A stretch of DNA of 64,000 bases from contig NZ_JAPDUW010000002.1 of the NCBI RefSeq assembly GCF_026015295.1, positions 176,397 to 240,396 on the forward strand, written 5' to 3'. Positions 19,277 through 26,322 of this stretch are shown here, one piece after another. The notes beneath the pieces are model-generated. The model was not told where the DNA came from. It saw nothing but the letters and a program-made list of their open reading frames with translations, and ran no database searches. The translations under genes and the position numbers were made by a program. This DNA comes from Segatella copri. GTDB lineage: Bacteria > Bacteroidota > Bacteroidia > Bacteroidales > Bacteroidaceae. Within the stretch, counting starts at the first letter, position 1; every line of letters begins with the position of its first letter.

Positions 19277-20623
19277 ATGAATGCAGTATACTTTAGAAGT
19301 GAGAGCGAAGCAATTGATGCCATTACAATGATGCTCTCAAACTATAATATTCGATTTGATACAGAAGTCAGATCAAGATATAGTCCTCTTTATTATGATA
19401 TTTTCCTTCCTGATGGATTGGGGTATGTGAAAAGGCAAATAGATCAAAAAACAATTGATTTCGGTCTTGAAGGTGCTACTGCTATTGAAATTAAGGGACG
19501 AATATTGTTTGATACCCTATCAAGGTATGAGATGCTATATCAGCAACTCTGTATAAAGCATGAAATTCGTAACTTTATACTCTTGTATGCCTTTGGAATA
19601 ATACCTGTATCAGTAAAAGACAGGATAAGAAAGCAATATAAAAACAAGTTTCAGATTTACTCATTACAAGAGTTTTGGGATAAATTGTCTGGGAATAGAT
19701 TGTCTACAATCCCGAATAGAACCACCTATGATTGGCTTATAGACCGATACAAATCTTTGGAAATGGCAAAGACAAGTCTTACAGAAGAAAGGTTTACCTT
19801 ATTTCTAGGGGCTGGTGTTAGTATGTCTGCAAATCTTCCTTCTTGGTGGAATCTTCTGAAAGATATGATAGACACTTGCAAGCAAAAAGAATTCAAAGAT
19901 GGAGATATAGAGAAACTAACAAAGGTTTGTTATAACTCTTCTATTGTCATGGGTAGATTCGTCAGAATGATGATGGAGAAAAAGTCTAATGACGAGGATT
20001 ATTATCAATGCCTACATGATGCACTTTATGGTGGTATTTCGGCATATCGTTCTCCACTTATTGACGAGATATGTAATCTTGTCGATAGTAAGAAATCGCA
20101 AGCTCAGAGCATCATTACTTATAATTTTGATGATGTGATGGAAAGAGCCTTAAGAAAAAGAGGTATAGGAAACTATTCTGTCTTTGGGCAGAATCAACCG
20201 CAACGGTTTTTCCCAATTTATCATGTTCATGGATTTATCCCTTATGCCAATAAAGATGACATAAAGTCCGTTCCTGTTTTGAGTGAAGAAGAGTACCATA
20301 GAGTTTATGCAAGTTCTTACAACTGGTCAAATGTGGAGCAGCTTCATGCTTTGAGTAGAACAACCTGCATCTTTATCGGTTTGTCAATGACAGATCCTAA
20401 TCTTCGACGCCTTCTTGATATTGCCATCCAAGATAGTGAAAATGATCCAAGGCATTTTGTTTTCTTGCCACGTATATCTGAATTTGGTACAGACAAAAAT
20501 GCAGAAGCAAAAAACAATGAAGCAATGAAAATCCAAAAGCAGATTTTCGTGGAACTGGGTTTGAGAGTGATATGGTATAGTGATTATAATGAACTTCCAA
20601 AATTATTAAAGGATTTATATTAA
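19277..20623 (+). CDS. Nuclease-like domain fused to a second SIR2 domain
   Basis: 448 residues. Residues 1-160 resemble a PD-(D/E)xK fold: RFDTEV, YYDIFLP, then AIEIKGR near 68 giving the ExK pair. From about 170 a SIR2 domain starts with FTLFLGAGVSMSANLPSW, followed by IITYNFDDV near 279, HVHGF near 316 and IFIGLSMTDPNLRRLL near the end. All core SIR2 signatures are intact. It is the last gene of the seven-gene cluster and gives it two SIR2 proteins of different type. Whether it shares the HerA partner or acts alone is unknown; the nuclease call is weaker than the SIR2 call. Confidence 0.82.
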   Translation: MNAVYFRSESEAIDAITMMLSNYNIRFDTEVRSRYSPLYYDIFLPDGLGYVKRQIDQKTIDFGLEGATAIEIKGRILFDTLSRYEMLYQQLCIKHEIRNFILLYAFGIIPVSVKDRIRKQYKNKFQIYSLQEFWDKLSGNRLSTIPNRTTYDWLIDRYKSLEMAKTSLTEERFTLFLGAGVSMSANLPSWWNLLKDMIDTCKQKEFKDGDIEKLTKVCYNSSIVMGRFVRMMMEKKSNDEDYYQCLHDALYGGISAYRSPLIDEICNLVDSKKSQAQSIITYNFDDVMERALRKRGIGNYSVFGQNQPQRFFPIYHVHGFIPYANKDDIKSVPVLSEEEYHRVYASSYNWSNVEQLHALSRTTCIFIGLSMTDPNLRRLLDIAIQDSENDPRHFVFLPRISEFGTDKNAEAKNNEAMKIQKQIFVELGLRVIWYSDYNELPKLLKDLY

Positions 20624-20776
20624 TTAGATAGTTGAAAATATCTCTAACATCAGATAATAACAAGTGAATAGCAAAGAATACTTTGCTTCTTTATTTTCGA
20701 ATGCAGTTCTTGATGGTAGTATCATAGTTTATGAGACGATGCATATAGCAAGGATGTTGAAATAACAGAGAATATT

Positions 20777-20962
20777 ATGAGCGAGGAACAATACAACAAA
20801 TTGCTGAAAGCCTATACCAAGGAAGCTTTGGCAAGCATGATAAAGGCTGATATACGCAGTAGGTTTCCCGAGCCTTATGCCAGTATTTATTGTCAGCAGT
20901 TTGACGATTTCAAAAACGTTGCAGATTTCTTTGAATTTGCAGCAAAGTTAATGAGGAGATAA
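20777..20962 (+). CDS. Small hypothetical protein (61 aa)
   Basis: 61 residues, helical (YNKLLKAYTKEALASMIKADIR at the start, a FKNVADFFEFAAKLM helix near the end). It lies 153 bp downstream of the SIR2 fusion and before repeat R3. No motif recognised. It could be a small regulator or the head of a lost gene. Confidence 0.4.
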   Translation: MSEEQYNKLLKAYTKEALASMIKADIRSRFPEPYASIYCQQFDDFKNVADFFEFAAKLMRR

Positions 20963-21042
20963 CAATATATATTGCTAGTCTTTGTTTTTCTCAGACTTGT
21001 GTAAATAAGCATTAAACTTATGTAAATACTATAGTTATCCCT

Positions 21043-21206
21043 AGGCGGTCCCATCCCGCACAATATGGCGAAGACCTTTGATGGTCCGCCAACCTTAGAG
21101 CGTAGCGGTTCCGAGCACCGAGCAGGGCGGTTTCCTTCTTCTTCCCTGAGGGGAGAAGACCGAGATGAGAGGTGGAGCCTTCTTTAATGGTAAAGAAGGA
21201 CGGGAT
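21043..21206. repeat. Repeat block R3
   Basis: GGCGGTCCC...GGTCCGCC hairpin unit and the GCGTAGCGGTTCCGAGCACC segment, with the following GGTGGAGCC...GAAGGACGGG tail. It corresponds to parts of R1, R4, R5 and R6. Confidence 0.85.
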
Positions 21207-21345
21207 GATTTTAGAAATCCTTTTACTCATTTTATCCGAGACAGATATAAATTATCTTATAATGTGAGCAATTGGATACATGAAACGAATGATGATATCA
21301 AGCCTTGGAAAATTGACAATCATGTGATGTAATCAGAATGAATAC

Positions 21346-21394
21346 AACGAACAAAGGGGAACGACCAAAGACTGGTTGTTCCCCTTTGTTCGTT
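21346..21394. repeat. Long near-perfect hairpin, copy A
   Basis: Arms of about 21 bp (AACGAACAAAGGGGAAC... pairing with ...GTTCCCCTTTGTTCGTT) around a short loop. A nearly identical hairpin is at 35647-35695. Both are followed by GAGGCAATTGTATCAGG and by scraps of ICE genes. It may be a strong bidirectional terminator or the end of a lost mobile element. Confidence 0.75.
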
Positions 21395-21440
21395 TAGAGG
21401 CAATTGTATCAGGTGTATCTGTCATCTCTGATTTTCCCAT

Positions 21441-21585
21441 CAATTATTGGCTTGCGGTATTCCTGCAAGGTGCGGCGACTGAGCTTTAAGTGCTCGGAGA
21501 GTTCCTGTGGACAGGCAAAGTTACCGCAAATGACATATATAATAAAGTAGATGATGCCAACGCCAAAATAGTGGCAGTCCTATAA
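21441..21585. pseudogene. Remnants of ICE genes: HTH (minus) and topB (plus)
   Basis: 21441-21508 matches, on the minus strand, the RRTLQ-containing part of the HTH gene at 53156-53470 (shared GCAAGGTGCGGCGACT and TGCTCGGAGAGTTCCT). 21511-21585 reads in plus frame as TGKVTANDIYNKVDDANA and stops after LTAVL-like codons, closely resembling the TDKATATDIYNKV segment of TopB encoded near 57270. These are fused scraps of a CTnDOT-type element. Between 21586 and 21778 I see no gene, only AT-rich sequence shared with 35840-36040. Confidence 0.65.
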
Positions 21586-21778
21586 GCCACAAAAAAGAAT
21601 AAAAAGAGGGATTTTGTAAAATGAACCAAAATGAACCAATTTTCCAGAATCTTTATATAAGAGATACAGAAAAACCTAAAACTTTCGTTCAATCAACGAC
21701 TTAGGAAATTATGTACGAAAAGAATAGTAAAATAATGTTGATTTTCGTAGAATGATATTAATTTTTTAACACGCATAA

Positions 21779-21877
21779 TTTGCTAGTTTCCAACAATTTT
21801 CGTATTTTTGCAAGGAGATTCTGTGTCTCTTATATCGAGATTCAGATGAACGTCATCAAAAAACGAACTTGATTCGC
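21779..21877 (+). promoter_or_regulatory. upxY promoter and leader, copy 2
   Basis: TTTG at 21779-21782 and TATTTTTG at 21803-21810, the same hairpin leader as copy 1, and a nine-codon mini-ORF 21846-21872 (MNVIKKRT). It is nearly identical to the copy before 36136, and the upstream 200 bp are also shared with that copy. Confidence 0.6.
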
Positions 21878-22036
21878 ATGATGAAAGAGACAAATATACA
21901 CTCACAGGTTACGTCCACTATTGCAGGGGACGACGGCGAAGCCATGGCAAAAAGTGAAGGATATGTAGCTGAAAATGGTTTTGTAGCAACAGATCCGACG
22001 CACTTTGGAAAGACGTATCATGATAAACTCCTTTAG
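21878..22036 (+). pseudogene. Truncated upxY fused in frame to an unrelated gene tail
   Basis: The first 27 codons match the N-terminal tail of UpxY (MMKETNIHSQVTST ... AMAKSE). The sequence then switches without a stop to GYVAENGFVATDPTHFGK and ends KLL at TAG 22034. The new tail does not match the other upxY copies and looks like the C terminus of a different protein. The NusG domain is gone. This is best explained by a deletion joining the head of upxY to the end of a distant gene, consistent with loss of a polysaccharide operon. The 52-codon product is probably non-functional. Confidence 0.75.
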
Positions 22037-22068
22037 CCAGCAATGCCAGCCAAAAGGAGTTATAAGAG

Positions 22069-22623
22069 TTAATCAAGGCGGTGTCGGGCAGCCCAGCTTC
22101 CAGCATCCAGACACGGACACTCCTTCGGAGTAGTCCCAGGCAAGTCCCGATGGCCCACAATCTTCGCTTTCGGAAAGAGAATCTTCAGATTCCTGAAAAG
22201 ATCAATGAGTCTCGTTTCCTGCTCAGTTGTCATGGTGTTGCAAGGCTTGCCTTGGTCATCGAGCCCTCCCTCATAGCAGATGCCGATAGAGCATCCATTA
22301 TAAGGTCTGGCATGAGCCCCCACCTCCAGCAGCTTACGGTGCTGCGTCATCGTACCATCCTTTCGGATGTAGAAATGATAGCCGATGTCATAAAACCCAC
22401 GAGCCTTATGGTCACGGCGCAGCTGTTCCACACTATAGTCCTGATTGCATCGGCTAGCCGAGCAATGCAGTACCAGAAATCTCACAGAGTCGGCTGACAT
22501 CATGTTCTTGCCGTTCTCCACTTTGGCGCGGAGCATGCGCTCAGAGCGTACCTTCCCCCCGCCAATGTTCATTGGAAATGTATCTTTCGTCATAGGAATA
22601 ATTCTACATTCAACACTCAACAT
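22069..22623 (-). CDS. N-acetylmuramoyl-L-alanine amidase (Amidase_2)
   Basis: 184 residues as the longest ORF. An internal Met pair at codons 41-42 (coordinate 22503) gives a 144-145-residue form closer to the family length, and the first 40 residues have no amidase features. Zinc-ligand patterns are visible: FLVLHCSAS, the SIGICYEGG strand, and IVGHRDLPGTTPKECPCLDA at the C-terminal end. It cleaves the amide bond between MurNAc and the stem peptide. With no signal peptide it may be a cytoplasmic or phage-type lysin. It sits after smalltalk and HU genes, a trio that recurs in Bacteroidales near capsule loci. Confidence 0.9.
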   Translation of the reverse strand: MLSVECRIIPMTKDTFPMNIGGGKVRSERMLRAKVENGKNMMSADSVRFLVLHCSASRCNQDYSVEQLRRDHKARGFYDIGYHFYIRKDGTMTQHRKLLEVGAHARPYNGCSIGICYEGGLDDQGKPCNTMTTEQETRLIDLFRNLKILFPKAKIVGHRDLPGTTPKECPCLDAGSWAARHRLD

Positions 22624-22632
22624 TCAACATTG

Positions 22633-22767
22633 CTATAAGGCATTCGCGCACGAGCTTACTCCCAGTGCCGTGAGAGCAGCAATCAGCGCCTGTACGATGG
22701 CATTTACGATTTGAGTCCAGGAAATCTTGTTTGGATTTGATTCAGAGTTAGAACGAAACATTTTCAT
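22633..22767 (-). CDS. Smalltalk-family short protein (44 aa)
   Basis: On the minus strand, 44 residues starting MKMFRSNSESN, with KISWTQIVNAIVQALIAAL and a VSSC motif near the C terminus. A short KISW start, one hydrophobic helix and a terminal SSC motif match the small proteins named smalltalk in Bacteroidales, which lie between HU-like and amidase genes, as here. The Cys may be lipidated or buried; the role is not known. The amidase ORF begins 10 bp after its stop. Confidence 0.75.
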   Translation of the reverse strand: MKMFRSNSESNPNKISWTQIVNAIVQALIAALTALGVSSCANAL

Positions 22768-22810
22768 AATCAATAAAATTTAAATGAAACAATAAGTGAT
22801 CAGAGTTTAG

Positions 22811-22842
22811 CAGTGCCTCCCTTTCAGAGAGGTAAGGCACTG
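22811..22842 (-). terminator. Hairpin downstream of the HU-like gene
   Basis: CAGTGCCT pairs with AGGCACTG around an inner partial stem, 14 bp after the HU stop on the minus strand. There is no strong T-run, so it may only attenuate transcription before the smalltalk-amidase genes. Confidence 0.5.
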
Positions 22843-22855
22843 CCAGAGTTGGAGA

Positions 22856-23398
22856 CTATTCCAATCCGTCACCATTGTCGGAACCAGTTCCGCCAGCCTC
22901 GGTGCCGGAACCGCCGCCAGCGGTCTCTCCGCCAGTGGTTTCACCACCAGTAGTCTCGCCGCCAGTGGTCTTATCCTTCTTCTCTTCACCGTACTTGACG
23001 AGTTCGATGGAATCAGGAATCAGGTTGTAGAGACGAGTACCATTCTGCAACTTGGTGAAAGAAGGACGGAAGGCAGGAACGAGACTCTTGACGAGTTTAG
23101 CGTTCGCCTTACTCTCATCTTCTACGGCTTTGCCGGTAATGAAGCGGATGAAGAGCTTGCCGAATCCAAGCAACTCGATGTCGTAACCCTTCTTCAGGTT
23201 CTCCTTCACGTAGTAAGCATAGCGGTCGAGTACCGCCTTTACGTCTGCAGGAGTAGCTGTAGACTCCACTGCGATTTGGTTAGCAACCTCCTCGGTGGTC
23301 AAGGTTCCGTAACTGTAAGGTCTAACAGAATAAACTGTTTGTCCCTTCTTCTCACCCATGTTAATGGTCTTCTTTGCAACTTTGTAGCTTTTACTCAT
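22856..23398 (-). CDS. HU-like DNA-binding protein with Thr/Gly-rich tail
   Basis: 180 residues. Residues 1-125 form the HU-like domain used in Bacteroidales (SYKVAKKTINMGEKKGQTV, then LTTEEVANQIAVESTAT, a dimerisation helix VKAVLDRYAYYVKENLKKG, and FGKLFIRF). From about 140 the chain is a low-complexity tail of TGGET repeats, then GGGSG and an acidic end. These proteins bend and coat DNA and are linked to capsule and phage-like loci. The promoter is on the minus strand (TATCTTCG near 23486). The tail is probably flexible and may vary in repeat number. Confidence 0.88.
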   Translation of the reverse strand: MSKSYKVAKKTINMGEKKGQTVYSVRPYSYGTLTTEEVANQIAVESTATPADVKAVLDRYAYYVKENLKKGYDIELLGFGKLFIRFITGKAVEDESKANAKLVKSLVPAFRPSFTKLQNGTRLYNLIPDSIELVKYGEEKKDKTTGGETTGGETTGGETAGGGSGTEAGGTGSDNGDGLE

Positions 23399-23485
23399 AA
23401 TTGAAACATTTAAAAGATTAATACTAAAGTTCAGTCATCGTCAGTTCAAAGAGATTTGCAATCCCGTTTGTTCTGATTGACGTTG

Positions 23486-23493
23486 CGAAGATA
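23486..23493 (-). promoter_or_regulatory. -7 element for the HU-like gene
   Basis: On the minus strand TATCTTCG, a common variant of TAnnTTTG, lies about 88 bp before the HU start codon. The same sequence is used before the minus-strand HTH gene at 53851. Confidence 0.45.
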
Positions 23494-23589
23494 CAACATT
23501 GGCGAGGCGAAAACAAATGCCTTCACTGACGTTCACCATCTGTTTACTACTCATTCACGATACGTTCACTTTTAATAAAAATCATAGCA

Positions 23590-24012
23590 ATGGAAGATAC
23601 CAGCAAGGCAAATATCGTCTTTAATATCTCTGGCGGTAACAACCAGATTCTGCCCAATGCTATCAAGGCTGAGCAAAACTTTTATGGCGACAAGTACATA
23701 GAGGAGATGATGAAGGTGAAGACCACAAGTCAAGAGTCTGTTCTCTCATCCGAAACAACCCGTCTCTCCTTATATATTAATAATGTGGAAGCATTAGCAG
23801 AATATGTAGCCAAGCTCTCTGCATGCACCAATGCCAAGGAATTGGCTCAGGTGGTGATGGATATGGTGAATGATACAGATGTAAAGGTTGACCAAGATAT
23901 TATGGTGAAGCAGGAGTTCATCGAAGTCTTACAGCCCTTGGCACCACAGGTAACTACAGGCATCAGTAATATCCGCAAGTATATCAATGAAGCCTGGTAT
24001 AAGTGGAAATGA
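23590..24012 (+). CDS. Hypothetical protein with SGGNN motif (140 aa)
   Basis: 140 residues. The N terminus NIVFNISGGNNQILPNA, then AEQNFYGD, is followed by a helical domain to the end (LYINNVEALAEYVAKL, then DIMVKQEFIEVLQPL). The gene at 24387 contains a closely similar segment (FNIHGGNNLIAPTASQAEQ), so the motif defines a small shared family. It resembles short tags that link small defence proteins to larger partners, but I do not recognise it. The ATG follows a run of AT-rich sequence, and a palindrome array lies 184 bp after its stop. Confidence 0.55.
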   Translation: MEDTSKANIVFNISGGNNQILPNAIKAEQNFYGDKYIEEMMKVKTTSQESVLSSETTRLSLYINNVEALAEYVAKLSACTNAKELAQVVMDMVNDTDVKVDQDIMVKQEFIEVLQPLAPQVTTGISNIRKYINEAWYKWK

Positions 24013-24195
24013 TCACCAATGAAGTAGCGTGAGGAAAAATACTGACAAAAGGCACTTTTACGCACTCCATAATTTCAGAATTTTCAATGAATCCAAATTC
24101 GTTTTGTAGAATTGAAATTATGTTGAGGCTTGGTAAATTACTGATAATCAGTAGTGTATAAAAATTGAAAAATATATTTGGTCTCTTGAAAATCT

Positions 24196-24301
24196 ATAGT
24201 CGTACGACTATGACCCCTATAGTTGTACGACTATAACCCCAGAGTTGTACAACTATAGCATGTATAGTCGTACAACTGTAGCTTTACAGTCGTACAACTA
24301 T
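24196..24301. promoter_or_regulatory. Array of five TyGTACrA palindromes at 22-23 bp spacing
   Basis: Five short palindromes with core AGTyGTACrACT are centred near 24203.5, 24226.5, 24248.5, 24271.5 and 24293.5. The first is a perfect 16-bp palindrome (ATAGTCGTACGACTAT). The centre-to-centre distance is 23, 22, 23 and 22 bp. They lie between the stop of the 140-residue gene and the start of the 89-residue gene, about 85 bp before the latter. The regular, near two-turn spacing suggests a multi-operator site for a dimeric regulator. The rest of 24013-24386 holds nothing else I recognise. Confidence 0.7.
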
Positions 24302-24386
24302 AGGATTTTCAACTCGCAAAACTTGCGGATTATGGTCAATTGCTGCTGAAAATTGGCTTTTATTGATTCTAGATGGTTAATTTAGT

Positions 24387-24656
24387 ATGGAGGATAAAAA
24401 TTTGTACATGATACAGAAGGCACAGGAGTTCATGAATGAGAATCACTTTGCCGACGTCTCCCGAGTGCAATGTCTGCTACGCAAGATGATGTCCAAGGAG
24501 TATCATGGCCTCATCGATCAAATCAAGGAGTGTCAGGATCCCCATGCTATCTTCAATATTCATGGCGGCAACAATCTCATTGCGCCCACTGCCAGCCAGG
24601 CAGAGCAAAAATTGGTGGAGAAACCTGCTGACGAGATAAAAAAAGATAAAGAATAA
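24387..24656 (+). CDS. Hypothetical protein with HGGNN motif (89 aa)
   Basis: 89 residues. A helical N-terminal half (MIQKAQEFMNENHFADVSR, CLLRKMMSKEYHGLIDQIKE) is followed by the segment AIFNIHGGNNLIAPTASQAEQ shared with the 140-residue protein at 23590, and a Lys/Glu-rich end. Here the shared motif is near the C terminus, there near the N terminus, so it behaves as a movable module. Five palindromes lie just upstream. Function unknown. Confidence 0.55.
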   Translation: MEDKNLYMIQKAQEFMNENHFADVSRVQCLLRKMMSKEYHGLIDQIKECQDPHAIFNIHGGNNLIAPTASQAEQKLVEKPADEIKKDKE

Positions 24657-24782
24657 TCAAGAAAGAAGACCGAGATGCTGAACGATTTCGATTCACCATT
24701 CGATATCACCGTAGATCTCTATAAGTAATTGGGCGGAGTAGAAAAAACGCCCCAAAAATTTGGTAGTTTCACAGAAAACCCT

Positions 24783-24790
24783 TATATTTT
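24783..24790 (+). promoter_or_regulatory. Promoter of the YafQ-type TA pair
   Basis: TATATTTT resembles TAnnTTTG with the last base changed. The preceding context TTTGGTAGTTTCA...GAAAACCC is the same as in the promoter of the Panacea pair at 36845, as is the AAAGGAGATACAAT ribosome-binding region. Confidence 0.5.
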
Positions 24791-24814
24791 CACCTATAAA
24801 AAGGAGATACAATT

Positions 24815-25018
24815 ATGAATACAGCTACATATACATTAGATGTCCCTGCAACCGATATTTCTCTTTTCAAATCATTGATTAAGAAATTCGGGTGGGTTGC
24901 CAAAAAGCAAAAAGCCCCTAAGGCTTGTAGATTAGACAAGGCATTAGAAGCAGCAAAGAATGAAAAACTCTTTGCTACTAATGATTTGGATGAATTAATG
25001 AAGAGTCTTGCTGAATGA
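24815..25018 (+). CDS. Antitoxin of a YafQ-type TA pair
   Basis: 67 residues: a short strand start ([11 protein letters not shown]), a helix with [10 protein letters not shown], a basic middle ([19 protein letters not shown]) and an acidic C-terminal helix ([12 protein letters not shown]) likely to wrap the toxin. The stop overlaps the toxin start (ATGATGA arrangement), giving translational coupling. No complete DNA-binding motif can be assigned; the N terminus could form a short ribbon-helix-helix. Confidence 0.75.
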
Positions 25019-25299
25019 TGAAATATACAGTTAAGTATTCAACATTGTTTAAAAAGTCATTTAAAAAATGTATGAAACGAGGTTGCTCTGAGGGTAAATT
25101 TCGTAAAGTCATTTCTATTTTGGCAGAAACTGGAACTTTACCACCAGAATATAAACCACATCCTTTAAAGTCAAACTATAAAGGGTGTATGGAATGTCAT
25201 ATTACTTCCGATTGGCTTTTAGTTTGGAAACAAAATGATAAAGAATTGATTCTGATTTTAGCCGATACAGGTACACATAGTGACATTTTTGGCTGGTAG
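25015..25299 (+). CDS. YafQ-type RelE superfamily mRNA interferase toxin
   Basis: 94 residues with the YafQ/RelE layout: [20 protein letters not shown], then a central helix [31 protein letters not shown], the DWLLVWK strand and a C-terminal TGTHSDIF with the usual catalytic His region. Family members cut mRNA in the ribosomal A site. Two start codons in a row (25015, 25018) are possible. Repeat block R4 begins 49 bp after its stop. Confidence 0.9.
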
Positions 25300-25347
25300 C
25301 CCACTAATATGAGTTATCTGAGTAAAATGTTATAGAAAGTTATACCC

Positions 25348-25653
25348 AGGCGGTCCCATCCCGCACAACATGGCAAAGACCGCTTTGGTCCGCCAACCTT
25401 AGAGCGTAGCGGTTCCGAGCACCGAGTAGGGCGGTTTTCCTCTTCTTCCCTGAGGGGAGAAGACCGAGATGAGAGGTGGAGCCTTCTTTAATGGGAAAAA
25501 GCGATGCCAATGAGTGCAATGAAAACTCGTTTTCAAATTGCCGAGTGCAGCTCGCTTTATCAATAAAGAAGGACGGGATGATTTTAGAAAAACAGCACAG
25601 AGGGCGGTTACATCCCTAATCCCTATGGTAGGGATTTAGGGCTTGGGTATAGG
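25348..25653. repeat. Repeat block R4
   Basis: GGCGGTCCC hairpin unit, GCGTAGCGGTTCC segment, the GAGTGCAATGAAAAC...GCCGAGTGCAGCTCG unit, and a CCCTAATCCCT...AGGGATTTAGGG unit. It is fused at its right end directly to the 3' end of a gene homologous to that at 38569. Confidence 0.85.
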
Positions 25654-25770
25654 GCTTATGACCTCCTCGATGATATAGACTTCTATTATAATAAGGTGAA
25701 GTGCCGCAAGATAGAAAAGCTCTTGCCGGTATTGAACAAACTGGTGATACAAGAGCAAAAGTATCTTTAG
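25654..25770 (+). pseudogene. 3' fragment of a homologue of the 38569 gene
   Basis: The 117 bp match the last 39 codons of the 175-residue gene at 38569 (AYDLLDDIDFYYNKVKCRKIEKL) with few differences and end at an equivalent TAG. The 5' part is missing and replaced by repeat R4, so this is a recombination scar rather than a gene. The following 25771-25881 is AT-rich with nothing recognised. Confidence 0.85.
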
Positions 25771-25881
25771 CTTGTATTGAGGGTGCTTTCAACATATATG
25801 TTTTTTAAAAGAATGAAGTATGTTTGCAATATTAAATGATAACTTTGCCACCAAATCTCGGACAAGTATAATATTTAGCTT

Positions 25882-26322
25882 ATGATGAGCATATATACAA
25901 ATAAGTCAGACTTGTTTATGAGTGCTGCTGAGGATATTAACAACGATACTAATAAATGCTATTTTTTAGTAGTTCCTCATAGTGCTTATTATAGTTGCCT
26001 TCTTCTCATGAAGCATCTTTGTTATAAGAAGTTTGGCATCAATAATGAGAATGAAATGAAGAATGATGTTGATTCAACGCTTCATGGCTCTCATGAAATT
26101 ATGATTGGGTATGTTCGTAAGCGAATGACACAGGCTTGTACTTCTATCATGGATAAGAAAAAAGTCGTGGAATTTGCTAACAAAATAGGTCAGTTGAAAA
26201 AGTTGAGAACTAAAGCTGATTATGAAGAAGTTGATATTACTTCTACACAAAGTAATCAAGCAATTGAGTTAGCACAGGATGTTAGAAATATATTAAAACA
26301 TTTTAGATATGGTAGCGTTTGA
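25882..26322 (+). CDS. HEPN-like protein
   Basis: 146 residues. Helical; the segment CYFLVVPHSAYYSCLLLMKHL is the first core helix pattern of HEPN proteins, and the later LRTKADYEEVD followed by a long helix (NQAIELAQDVRNILKHF) fits the C-terminal part. The classical Rx4-6H ribonuclease motif is not complete, so it may be a non-catalytic or diverged HEPN protein. It is the first gene of a run ending in a WYL regulator, overlapping the next ORF by 14 bp. A toxin, or a substrate-binding partner of the next protein, is likely. Confidence 0.6.
   Translation: MMSIYTNKSDLFMSAAEDINNDTNKCYFLVVPHSAYYSCLLLMKHLCYKKFGINNENEMKNDVDSTLHGSHEIMIGYVRKRMTQACTSIMDKKKVVEFANKIGQLKKLRTKADYEEVDITSTQSNQAIELAQDVRNILKHFRYGSV

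Noticed and set aside
24196..24301. CRISPR array
   Set aside because: The repeats are short palindromes with 8-10 bp between them, too close for spacers, and no cas gene is present anywhere in the window.
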